This document shows, one piece after another, positions 1 to 8,337 of a DNA stretch of 17,064 nucleotides. The stretch comes from Ochromonadaceae sp. CCMP2298. Taxonomy: Eukaryota > Sar > Synurophyceae > Ochromonadales > Ochromonadaceae. Numbering within the stretch: the stretch's first letter is position 1; each line of letters starts with the position of its first letter. A model generated the notes under the pieces. The model ran no database searches and was not told the origin of the DNA. It saw only the letters and a program-made list of their open reading frames with translations. The position numbers and the translations under genes are program-made. The stretch lies in assembly GCA_026770595.1 (NCBI GenBank), contig MU633827.1, positions 5,230-22,293 on the forward strand, read 5' to 3'.

Positions 1-2313
1 CCCTGCCCCCTATCGCCCCCACCCTCTCCTCAAGTGCCGCTACCTCACCCCCCAGTGCCAGCAAAGGTTCTAGGGACCCAACCCGGGAACCCAGCTCCTC
101 CAGGCCTGCCGCAGGCGCCGCCCACAGACACACCTCCTCCACCCTCACCGCTGCGTCCGCTACCCCCCCCTTAAGCGACTGCACCTCTGTTGCCAGTATG
201 TCGACCAGCTCTGCAGCTCTCTGGTAGCGGCGCCCCTCAGGCGAGGAGGTGAGGTATGAAGCTACGGCGGAATTGGAGAGCTTGATTCGATCCAGACAGT
301 CCTCTGCTATGCGCTCTCCCACCTAGTAAATTGTTGTGTCGATTGTTCGAGGGTTATATTGTTATATTTTTATAAGGTTGGTTATATTGTTATATCGGTT
401 GTGTAGGGTTGTTATCCATGCGTCTCTACCTGCATGCGTCTCTCTAGGGCGGAGCGGTCCTGGTCCCAGTTGCGGGTGTGGTCGGCGAAGTACTCCACCA
501 TCTGAGGGGAGGTAGGAGGGAGGTAGGGGGGAGGGGAGTGGTCCAGGAGACGGAGGGGGTAATTGGGTATGTACGCAGGGAGGTGATGGGGTCAGATATG
601 TGCAGTATAATAGTGACACTAGTACAGTGTAATACACTACAATGCTACAGTCACACCCAGTCCCTACCTCCTGCTTCAGCTCCGCGATCCTCCCCTGCGC
701 CTTCAGCTCCCCCTCCCTCACCCCCCTCTCCAGCCCCCTCGCCCTCCCCCCCACCGCCTCCACAGTATCTGCTGATATCTTCACCCCCTCCTCCACCCTC
801 CTCTCCAGCTGCTGGACCAAAACCCTCATACTTTGGGCGTCTTTTTTAGCCCCCTGCTGCAAGGTGTCGAGAGTTTCTTGCAGATTTTCAACACTGAGGG
901 TGAGTGCGGTGACCTCTTTGTCGGACCTGCGCTGTGCTTCCAGCAGCCTCACCCTGTAGGCCTCTCTGGCCCTAGCCACGTCACCCCCACCCCCACCCCC
1001 ACCCCCTAACACATCCCCTTCGTCGCCGCCAACCTCTGCCATCATCAGCCTCAGCCCCTGCTGTAGTCCGCCCTGCAACCGCCCCTCCGCCGAGCGCACC
1101 TGCTCCTGTAGTAGGAGGGTAAGGCGCTGCTGCATCTGGGGGAGGGTGTGGGTGTGGGTGTGGGGGGAGGAGTGAGTGAGTGGATGATTCAAAGAGGCAC
1201 AGTACGGTGTATGCTGTATCTGGTAGTACAGGGTATGAAGGCATGAAGGTATGTATACAGAATGTATGCTGTATGTATAATGCATGTATGGTGTATTATG
1301 TATGTATATGGTACGTACTGTAAGGTATATAGTGTATGGTGATAGTTATATAGGTCCCCGGTGTCGGGACTAACCTTCTGCTCGAGCTGCGTCTCCATGC
1401 CCCGCACCTCCTCTGCCACCGCACCTCTTAGCAGCAAGTCAGAGGGCGCCAGCACCGCCCGCACCTCATCGGCAGACAGCCCCCCTGTGCCCCCAGCCCC
1501 CTCCGCCCCCGCTGTGCCCATTTTGATCAACGCCACCTGTCTCTGCACGCCTAGCATCTCCGCCTCCACCCTACTGTGCCACGTGGACAGACTGACGGCC
1601 ACGGCCTGCTGCGCCTCCAGACGTAGTTCATCCTTCAGCCGCTGCTCCCGGGAGGTGAGACCGCCACCCCCACCGCCTATCCCATCCCCATCTCCCCCTA
1701 ACCCATCCCCCCCGGCCCCGCTGGCTCCGCCCCAGCCCCTTCTCTCGTTCGCTTTAACCTGTCCCCCCAATTTGGCTATCCTCTCATCGAGCTCCTGGCG
1801 CCAGCTCTCGTTCTGTCTGACCCATCCGTCCATGCGCTCCAGTGTGCGCCGACTTCCCTCCAGACCTACCAGTGCCACGCCGACTCGCTCATCCAGTAAC
1901 GTCACCTGCTCTTGCAGGTCTGGCTCCTGGGTAGGGGTAGGGGTAGGGATCTGAGCAAGCAGCGCAGCTACTGTCTTCTCCAGCCGAGCGATGCGAGCAT
2001 CAGCCAATGCCGCTGCCCCTGCCGCTGCCCCGGCCCCTGCGCCTGCTCTTGCGTCCGCATCAGCCCTGCGCTGGGCCTCCGCCTCCAGCACCGCCACGCG
2101 CTCCTGCAGCGACCGCTCCTGCGAACGCTCCTGCGACCATTCTGAGGTCTTGCGCAGGGGGGATCCCCTCACTTCCCGCACATTCTCGTTGTTCGACCGC
2201 GGAGCCAGGACGTCTGAGCCAGGAGGGGCGTGCCGCTGGTTGATGCGGTTCAGGTTCTGCTTGGTGCGATTCACGATCTGGTAAAAGGACGACTCCCAGT
2301 CTGGGTCGGCCAT
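1..2313 (-). CDS. Coiled-coil protein, N-terminal part, four exons visible (partial at left edge)
   Basis: I infer four exons: 2313-1375, 1135-668, 501-430 and 323 to beyond base 1. Donors are GTTAGT, GTAGGG and GTAGAG, all acceptors end in AG, every intron is phase 0, and the joined frame stays open to the window edge (about 600 residues seen). The ATG at 2313 has A at -3 and G at +4, and the protein begins MADPDWESSFYQIVNRTKQN. After a polar N-terminus come long Ala/Glu/Arg/Leu heptad-like stretches, at about residues 70-130 (with an Ala-Gly run), 145-200 and most of exon 2, broken by Gly-rich linkers near 205-225 and in exon 2. There are no membrane segments, signal peptide or catalytic motifs. 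The family is not recognised. A structural or scaffold role, for instance at a centrosome or basal body, is only inferred from the coiled coils and the two Sfi1-like neighbours. The gene model is fairly sure; the function is unknown. Confidence 0.8.
1207..1341. repeat. TATG/TGTA-rich degenerate repeat in the first intron of the coiled-coil gene
   Basis: Irregular iterations of GTATG, TGTATA and similar words fill most of the 239-bp intron (1136-1374). The composition differs sharply from the GC-rich exons on both sides and supports the intron call. No coding sense was found in it. Confidence 0.7.
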
Positions 2314-2833
2314 CTTGTCGGATATCTGGATACTTGATTATCCGGGATGTTTTGCGATGCCTGGTCGCGGAACTGCCCCCAGACAGACGCCAGGATCGTT
2401 AGAGCGCAACCGAGACAGGTCACGTGACTCACAAAGCCAGTCGCCTCGCACAATGACCCATTGCTCGGTCCTTGTACGATCAGCAACAAGAGCAACTCCA
2501 GAGGGTGAGGGTGTCAAAAGATCAACCGTTATCTGGTTATTAGATCCGTTACATTATGAGGGTCAAAATTGACCTATTTCGGAGGATTTTTTTAGAAAGA
2601 GGCTCTTTTTTACCCCCCCTAAATATATATATAAATCTTGCGATCAGCACACACATGCATAGGAACCTATGACAATATTCAACTGAGACTACTATTATAT
2701 GTTGATGTTGAAGCTGACACCAAGATTGACTGCTGCGGTTTGTACTGTGGGGAAAACTAGCTAGCTCGATAACCGCACAAGCACAGCGATACACAAAGCT
2801 GCTTTGACTGCCTGGCGCTGCCTTTACGATTGG
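2314..2833. promoter_or_regulatory. Spacer upstream of the coiled-coil gene, with AACGG cores and a palindrome
   Basis: This stretch has no convincing gene on either strand. It should contain the promoter of the minus-strand coiled-coil gene and perhaps that of the small plus-strand candidate. On the minus strand two AACGG cores, the core of MYB-type MSA elements, lie 20 bp apart (2526-2530 and 2546-2550); the first sits in TAACGGTT. A palindrome, GGTCAA-AA-TTGACC, follows at 2561-2574. The right half is AT-rich. The sites are read from the sequence; promoter activity is inferred. Confidence 0.4.
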
Positions 2834-3153
2834 ATGGGGCACTCGCACTGCAAGATGCTGACACAGCTCTCCTCCCCTTTGCCAGGTTTTGGCTCCTCTC
2901 TCTTACTTGCTGCTGCGGCTGCGAAGTCCCAAGGGGCTTACGAGGTCCCCTGGGACTCAAGTAAACTTAACGTACCGGTACAGGTAAAGGGGCAGGGAGA
3001 GGGGAGGAGGGGTGCCATTGGTTGTAATAACTGACTAGGGCAAGTTCGTTTTCTCCGCACTGGAGACATCTCCCACCGTTCTCTGTGGGCTCTTAGGCAC
3101 CCTATGTCAAAGCTCTGGATTTACGTACGTTATTTACAAAGTATAAAAACTAA
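2834..3153 (+). CDS. Candidate small two-exon gene, unknown product
   Basis: This is a tentative model with exons 2834-2983 and 3097-3153. The donor is CAG|GTAAAG, the acceptor is a pyrimidine-rich tract ending CTCTTAG, the 113-bp intron matches its neighbours in size, and the junction is phase 0. It would encode 68 residues, or 61 from the inner ATG at 2855. The protein has an Ala/Leu-rich segment (about residues 20-32), then the sequence GAYEVPWDSSKLNVPVQ, then a basic C-terminus ending KYKN. A competing acceptor, CTGACTAG at 3031-3038, would instead give a hydrophobic 35-residue tail ending YVIYKV. The layout fits a gene: divergent from the coiled-coil gene and convergent with the Sfi1-like gene. 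The family is not recognised. The Ala/Leu stretch could be an organelle presequence or membrane segment. An upstream exon is possible, because the frame is open back to a stop at 2762. Confidence 0.35.
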
Positions 3154-3258
3154 CTTAATATGAAAATGAGAAGGAGAGGAAAAGTAGAGACCTCGTAAAG
3201 ATATCCCTACCGAAGAAAGGAATTTAATGTTGGGAATAATGAATAGTCCCTTAAAATT

Positions 3259-6200
3259 TTAGGAGGGGGCGCGTCTCGTGCTGCTGAATGTTCGCGAAGC
3301 CCCGCCCCACTCCCTGCCTCCGTCTCCGACTCTCTTGTCTCTGCCCTGCTCTCTGTCTCGCTGTGCAGCGCGCCACTGGTGCTGGCCGGAGTATGTCCTG
3401 CGGAACTGAGCCTCGCCGCCCGACGTCTCACCCTCGCCCCCCCCGCCCCCCTGCTCCTTGCTGGCGGGGGAGAGGCGCGGGTGCGCGGAGAGCACGTCGC
3501 TGAACCCGCTCCCACCCTCGCTCCAGCCGGCGTCCACGCTTGAGGCAGAGCTGGCGTAGATTATGCGGCTGTCTTCCCCCCCGCCAAAGCTTATACTCAT
3601 GCTCATACTGTTCCCTCTGCGCGCTGTAGTTGTGGAGCGGGGGTCCTGGGCAGGGGTAGGGGCAGAGGCGGGGGGGCGGGCTACCTCTCGCGTGCTGCGG
3701 ATCATGCGCCCGTACCGCGCGCGACCCTGCGCCTGCGCCCCCTGCTGTGCCTGCGCCTGTGCCTGTGCGGGCAGGGGCGGGTTATGTCGCAGGCCTAGCC
3801 CAACCTTCCTCTGCGGCGGGGGAGGCGGGGCGGCGACGAAGGGCGAAGCGCGGGGCCGTCGTGGGAGGCTCTTGTTTGCAAAGGCGGAAGCGGGCAGGGG
3901 CAGCTGCAGGTGCTGGTTGACGATGCGCCTGTTGTAGGCCCCCAGCCAGACCATAAACCACTTGTTGCCCAGCAGACGCACGCCCTGCGCGTACTCCCGC
4001 TGCTCCTGCGCCAGTCTTGCCTGGTACCATGCACACAGCGCCCGCCACTGCCGCCACTGCACCGCGCGCTGGGCAGTCTGCGCCCCCCGTTGCACCAAAT
4101 AGGCGCACTCCCAGGCAGCCCGCGTGCGAGTTTGTGCCGCCGCCCGCTTGGCCCTCTGCACGTCTCTGTGCCTCCCTGCCCACAGCAGCAGCGAGCCCCG
4201 CAGCAGCGCACATCCCCGCATACGCCGCAGGTCCGCGCGACTGACGAGGCCCAGCAGATGTCCATGAGCACAATGGGAGCCATGAGCAACCTCCATCCCT
4301 CTTGCACCCTCTATGCCCTCTGCCCCCGCGCTGCTAATGACGCGCCGCACAGGACTAACCGAGCCGTGCATGCCACTACCACTACTGCCGTCATGTGTGC
4401 TGCCGTGGCTGTGGGGGTGGGTATGGGCGTGTGGGAGGCTGTGTGGTAGGTGGGGCAGGCTGTGGGCATGCCCAGGCATGTGTGCAGGTGCGAAGTGTCC
4501 GTGTGCAATAGCTTCCCACAGCCCCTCCCCCTCTCCCCCCTCCTCTCCCTCCTCTCCACCAGTGGCTAGGTATGCGACTGCGGCAGACAGGGATAGGCTC
4601 TGCACGGAGGGCCCCGCCTGCAGGACCAGGAAGTCTCCCAGCTGCAGGAGCAGGGGCGGGGACTGGGGCTCGGGCAGAGCTAGGGGCTGGGGCTGCGACA
4701 CAGGCTGGGTCTGGGGATGTGACAGATGAAGGTGCTGGTGCGCGTGATGGTGCCGCAGCTGCTGCAGGTGGTGCAGCACTGCTGCGCGCGTAAGAGCCCG
4801 CCCGTCGTCCCTGACTGCCCGCTGCAGCTCTCTAATTGCGTCGAAGCGGAAGCGCAGGGCTGCCAGCTCGTAGCGGCGCCTCTCGGCCTGCGCGAACCAG
4901 AAGCCCAAACTGCCCGCCGCCCTGGCCCTGCACCGGCCCCTAACTACTGCGCGAAAGCGGTCGCGATGGCTGCGGCGCTCGAGCGTGAAGCCTTTGTGCC
5001 AGCAGCGGAATGCGTATACCACGGGCGAGCAGTGGGGTGCAGGGCGCAGGCTCCGGAAGACCCTCAGGTGCACTCGGCAGCCGCGGTCTCTGCGCGCGCA
5101 GCGGTGCCAGAAACACAGGTACTCGTGCAGCTGCGTCAGCTTTCGCCTTAGGCTGGCTCTCTGCCCCTTCCAGCGGCTGCGCATTTGCGACCGTATCAGA
5201 GACAGCCAGCGCAGCAGCGGCCTCCTGCGGCGACAGTAGAGCACCAGCGCGCGCAGGTTTCTTCGCAGCAGCGCGTGACTGCGCCAGAGCAGTAGGGACT
5301 GCAGACTGCGCTGGCGCCACCCCAGGCCTGCCCGCCAGTGCCCATTGGCCTGCCTGCTGCTACGTGCACAGCCCCTGCACAGTCGCCGGAACTGCCCCTC
5401 GAACCAGCAGCGGAAGGCCCACAGACGCAGTGCCCGTTGACCGCACAGAGAGGCGGTCGCCCTCCCCCAGCGGGGCAGCAGCGATGATCGGCGCATCAGG
5501 CGGCCCCGGAAGAGGGCGAAGACAAGGGCCCGGCTGGGGTCCAGGATCAGTCGCCGTGCGGGGGAGTGGAGTTCGAGGTGCAGGGAGGAGAGGGAGAGGC
5601 CGCTCTCGTCTGCAGATGCCCACTGCGCATCTGCCTCTGCGCTGGCACGTGCAAGGGTATGTGTGTGTGCATGTGTATGTGCATTTGTGTGTGCTGGAGA
5701 CTCTGCTGGACTGCGTCTCATCGAGTGCTTCCTCGTCTCACTGCCTGACCCTGCCCCCCACACAACTTCCCCTACCTCCCCTCCGCTGCTCACAAAGCTC
5801 CCATTGCCAGCACTGTAGTCCACATTTACCAGCCCCAGCCCCATCTCTATCTCCACCCCGTGCTCCATCTCCATCTCCAGAATTGCCGGCTGGCACTCTG
5901 GCAGCAGCACCCCCTGTGATGCCCGCTGCCTCTTGCGCATCTGGCAGGCCTCTGCGAACCGCCTCAGCAGCTTGCTGGCCAGCAGACGCTGCGCCCGCAA
6001 TACCCTGCGCCTCCCAGCCCGCCTCTCCCGCGCCCTGTGCCGCCACAGGTCCAGCCTGCTGTGCAACAGGTTGGTGCGGAACTCCTCGATCCGCCCCTGC
6101 ACGGCGTCAGTTATTATGAAGCGCGTGCGCAGGTGCAGGCGCCAGATGCGCAGGGCTGCGGAGATGCTTTTGAGTGCGAAGACTGCGCCCCCCATCGCCT

Positions 6201-6960
6201 GGCGCCTGCCCATCCCTCTCACCTGCAGCGTGTTGCACAACAGGCGGGCCCAGAAGCTGCGCAGGAACTGCCTCTCTGCCAGAGCATGCTCGGTGCTTCT
6301 GATGCGGCAGCGCACCCGCCACAGCCGCAGCGCCCGCACAGCCACGGCGAGCATCCACACCTCTCTCTGCTGCGCCACCAGAGTCCAGCGTGCTCTTCTC
6401 CGCCACCTCACCAGGCCGTCTGCCAGCAGCAGGCGCCCCCGCAGCGAGCAGAACTGGCGTGCGAGCAGTCTCCCGAAGCTGCGGCAGCGCCACGCCCGGA
6501 ACACCCCCAGCTTGCCCCGCACCCTCACCCGCGCCCGCAGCGCCCAGTAGAGCAGACTCATGCGTATCCGCACCTGCAGCACCCCGTGTATATCCCCTGC
6601 AGCGCCCACAGCCAGCTCCATCTCCGCAGCCGCCTCCTGCTTCCCGTAGTGCAGGTGCTTCCACAGACGCAGCAGTCGGTGCATCCTCGCAGTCGAATGT
6701 TGCTGCTCGCCCAGCGACACGCGATACGCACACTGCGCGCGCCGCCCTACACGCACCGCCACCCTCCGTTGCCAGCGGAGGAGCGAGCAGCGCACTGACG
6801 ACATCTCGGCCTGCTCCAAGTCTGAGTACTCTCCTGCGTCCTCGCGCCAGTCGTCAAAATACCCCATCCTGGCCACCACCAGTGAGTGCTTGGTGGGCAG
6901 CTCAAGCGTGTCAAACCAGTCCCGCGCCTCGCGCACCAGCTGCTGCTTCTTTCGCGACAT
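3259..6960 (-). CDS. Sfi1-like (centrin-binding repeat) protein, 1233 aa
   Basis: This is an uninterrupted frame from ATG (G at -3) to TAA. The dominant feature is a run of basic helical repeats, each with a Trp after a hydrophobic residue and followed by Arg/Lys/His: LRLW, LLYW, FRAW, LVRW, LRLW, LRIW and LDLW in residues 90-310; LRLW, LLLW, LLRW, LCFW, FRCW and LGFW at about 510-700; LLLW, LCAW and FMVW at about 910-1000. Trp spacing is 18-39 residues. This is the pattern of Sfi1-type repeats, in which each helix binds one centrin along an extended filament at spindle poles or basal bodies. Between the blocks lie a Gly/Ser/Glu linker (about 375-470), a His-rich stretch (about 730-755), an acidic run (about 797-812) and a second His-rich stretch (about 820-890). 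Residues 1010-1233 are disordered and rich in Pro, Gln-Ala, Ser and Arg. There is no signal peptide or membrane segment. The repeat class is well supported; orthology to yeast or human Sfi1 is not shown, since such repeats align poorly. Confidence 0.85.
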   Translation of the reverse strand: MSRKKQQLVREARDWFDTLELPTKHSLVVARMGYFDDWREDAGEYSDLEQAEMSSVRCSLLRWQRRVAVRVGRRAQCAYRVSLGEQQHSTARMHRLLRLWKHLHYGKQEAAAEMELAVGAAGDIHGVLQVRIRMSLLYWALRARVRVRGKLGVFRAWRCRSFGRLLARQFCSLRGRLLLADGLVRWRRRARWTLVAQQREVWMLAVAVRALRLWRVRCRIRSTEHALAERQFLRSFWARLLCNTLQVRGMGRRQAMGGAVFALKSISAALRIWRLHLRTRFIITDAVQGRIEEFRTNLLHSRLDLWRHRARERRAGRRRVLRAQRLLASKLLRRFAEACQMRKRQRASQGVLLPECQPAILEMEMEHGVEIEMGLGLVNVDYSAGNGSFVSSGGEVGEVVWGAGSGSETRKHSMRRSPAESPAHTNAHTHAHTHTLARASAEADAQWASADESGLSLSSLHLELHSPARRLILDPSRALVFALFRGRLMRRSSLLPRWGRATASLCGQRALRLWAFRCWFEGQFRRLCRGCARSSRQANGHWRAGLGWRQRSLQSLLLWRSHALLRRNLRALVLYCRRRRPLLRWLSLIRSQMRSRWKGQRASLRRKLTQLHEYLCFWHRCARRDRGCRVHLRVFRSLRPAPHCSPVVYAFRCWHKGFTLERRSHRDRFRAVVRGRCRARAAGSLGFWFAQAERRRYELAALRFRFDAIRELQRAVRDDGRALTRAAVLHHLQQLRHHHAHQHLHLSHPQTQPVSQPQPLALPEPQSPPLLLQLGDFLVLQAGPSVQSLSLSAAVAYLATGGEEGEEGGEGEGLWEAIAHGHFAPAHMPGHAHSLPHLPHSLPHAHTHPHSHGSTHDGSSGSGMHGSVSPVRRVISSAGAEGIEGARGMEVAHGSHCAHGHLLGLVSRADLRRMRGCALLRGSLLLWAGRHRDVQRAKRAAAQTRTRAAWECAYLVQRGAQTAQRAVQWRQWRALCAWYQARLAQEQREYAQGVRLLGNKWFMVWLGAYNRRIVNQHLQLPLPASAFANKSLPRRPRASPFVAAPPPPPQRKVGLGLRHNPPLPAQAQAQAQQGAQAQGRARYGRMIRSTREVARPPASAPTPAQDPRSTTTARRGNSMSMSISFGGGEDSRIIYASSASSVDAGWSEGGSGFSDVLSAHPRLSPASKEQGGGGGEGETSGGEAQFRRTYSGQHQWRAAQRDREQGRDKRVGDGGREWGGASRTFSSTRRAPS

Positions 6961-6967
6961 GTCTTTC

Positions 6968-7025
6968 CTAATCCTTGCAATCTGGATTGCTAATCCTTGC
7001 AGTCTGTCCTATTGCTTGCAATCTG
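6968..7025. repeat. Three imperfect 17-bp repeats next to the Sfi1-like start codon
   Basis: Copies lie at 6968-6984 (CTAATCCTTGCAATCTG), 6990-7006 (one change) and 7009-7025 (two changes), spaced 22 and 19 bp apart. A further CCAATCCTTG follows at 7026-7035. They lie just upstream of the minus-strand ATG at 6960, so they could be 5' leader or core promoter sequence. Confidence 0.75.
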
Positions 7026-7236
7026 CCAATCCTTGAATCCCAGGAATCTGGCGCCCGCTTTGCCATAGAGAGGGTTTCGCTCCAGCCAGAGCAGTGATTA
7101 GTCACCGCCGCTCTCTACCCTCGATGGTAGGGTATCCGGCTGGTCATCGACTGGGAGAGATCTCGAAGCTCTACTTCAATCGTTGGAGTCAGGCCATAAT
7201 GCTCAATGGGGGAGGATGATTCAATCTGTCAAATGC

Positions 7237-7302
7237 GGCCCAACGGTTTGTTTCACATTTTGGCGCCGTTTTCGCTCAATTTGGCCCAACGGTTTGTTTC
7301 AC
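7237..7302. promoter_or_regulatory. Duplicated 20-mer with MSA (MYB) cores around an E2F-like site
   Basis: GGCCCAACGGTTTGTTTCAC occurs identically at 7237-7256 and 7283-7302, 46 bp start to start. Each copy contains CCCAACGGTT (7239-7248 and 7285-7294), an exact match to the plant MSA consensus YCYAACGGYY, bound by three-repeat MYB proteins in G2/M genes. Between them, TTTTGGCGCC (7258-7267) matches the E2F consensus TTTSSCGC. The sites are 180-300 bp from both start codons. Identity and spacing are seen directly; function is inferred from consensus matches. Confidence 0.55.
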
Positions 7303-7471
7303 TCAAATGAGCTGGCCGAGCTGCCGAAACACGCCCTCTCTTGAAGGGAGGGGGGAAGGGAGACAACCTGCCTTTCCCGATCTATCACACCCCTCGAAGA
7401 CCCTCTCGTCTTCACCCCCCCTTGCCTGTATCGACAGTCTGTCTCTCGTATAAAATCAGTGTTGGCGCAGC

Positions 7472-8337
7472 ATGTATCTCGCCATTCTTGCGCTGCTAGC
7501 GCTACTGGCTCTGGCCTCCCAGGTGACTGCCTTCTCTGGGGGCCTTGTCAGGCTCTCTGCGACCCCTCCGACTCGCGGCAGCATGACCATGCAGGTTAAG
7601 AACGACGACTTTTCCAAGGCCAACCGCGCTGCCAGAAAGTCAGGAGCTGGCGAGCGCATGGTCGAGTTGAAGAAGCCCATGGGCATGGAGCTGGACGAGG
7701 ACCAGAACGGCAACGTGTTCGTGAAGTCCATAGACCCGCTCAGCAGGGCCGAGAAGTCCGGCATTATATTCGTTGGCGACCAGATCAAGATGGTATCTGC
7801 CACCTTCGGGGACGACATGTGGTCGTGCGAGGGTGTGGGTCTGACGAGAGTGATGTCCTGCATCAAGGTGCGCAACACCAAGCCTGTCAAATTCGTGCTC
7901 AAGGCGGCCACTGAGGCGGAGGAGAAGAAGAGGATGGCGATTGTGTTTAGAGAGCCCACGAAGGCGGAGAAGGAGGCACAGCTATTGGTAAGTGGCGCAG
8001 TGCGTAGGGGTGTAGAGGGAAGATGGGAGATGGTGGGGATAGGAGGGATATATGTGATTATGGGGGCAGTGAGGGATAGGAGGGATATAGGGATTTGATG
8101 GTTACGAGGGATCGAGGGATTTGTGGCACTGTCGAATTGGGTGGCCTGGCTTATACAACTCACCTCCCTCCCTACCTCCTTCCTTCCCACCTCCCTCCCT
8201 ACCTCCTCCCCACCTCCTCCCCCTACCTTCCCTTCTCCCCGCCTTCCCCTCAGCGAGACGACGAGCTGCTGAGCGCGATGGAGTCGGACAATAAGGGGCT
8301 GCTGAAGAAGCGCAAGGGGCTGTTCGGCCTGTGGTAG
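7472..8337 (+). CDS. Plastid-targeted single-PDZ-domain protein, two exons
   Basis: Exons are 7472-7987 and 8254-8337, joined in phase 0 by a 266-bp intron (donor GTAAGT, acceptor CCCCTCAG); the product has 199 residues. Residues 1-20 are a clear signal peptide with an Ala/Leu core ending VTA, and Phe21 follows the predicted cleavage site. Residues 21-60 are basic and Ser/Thr-containing, like a transit peptide. Together these are the bipartite signal that carries proteins across the outer membranes of a secondary plastid. Residues 64-148 read as a PDZ domain: a carboxylate-loop-like PMGMEL in place of GLGF, then VKSIDPLSRAEKSG, VGDQIKMV, and a final strand KPVKFVLKA. The tail is Lys/Glu-rich and ends in the basic stretch GLLKKRKGLFGLW. 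No protease domain is present, so this is not a Deg or Ctp protease. A scaffold or assembly role in plastid or thylakoid is possible but unproven. The ATG has A at -3. Confidence 0.85.
8158..8252 (+). repeat. Pyrimidine-rich low-complexity tract in the PDZ gene intron
   Basis: Iterated CCTCC, CCTAC and CCTTC words run almost to the acceptor at 8253. The tract probably serves as an expanded polypyrimidine tract. It breaks the reading frame outside the two exons. Confidence 0.7.

Larger units (their letters stand above)
6961..7471. promoter_or_regulatory. Shared head-to-head promoter region of the Sfi1-like and PDZ genes
   Basis: This 511-bp spacer separates two divergent start codons and holds no gene. 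It contains imperfect 17-bp repeats close to the Sfi1-like ATG and a pair of perfect 20-mers with MSA-type cores flanking an E2F-like site, both listed separately. Toward the PDZ gene it is pyrimidine-rich. A bidirectional promoter is inferred from the geometry. Confidence 0.6.

Noticed and set aside
5640-5700. CA/TG-rich stretch as an intron in the Sfi1-like gene
   Set aside because: The frame is open throughout and there is no convincing GT-AG pair flanking the stretch. It is better read as a low-complexity coded linker.
5010-6119. 369-codon plus-strand open frame opposite the Sfi1-like gene
   Set aside because: It has the Ala/Pro/Ser/Arg-rich, low-information composition expected antisense to GC-rich coding DNA, and no domain. 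The opposite strand carries coherent Trp repeats.
7449-7456. TATAAAAT as a TATA box for the PDZ gene
   Set aside because: It lies only about 20 bp before the ATG, so a start site at the usual distance would fall within the coding sequence.
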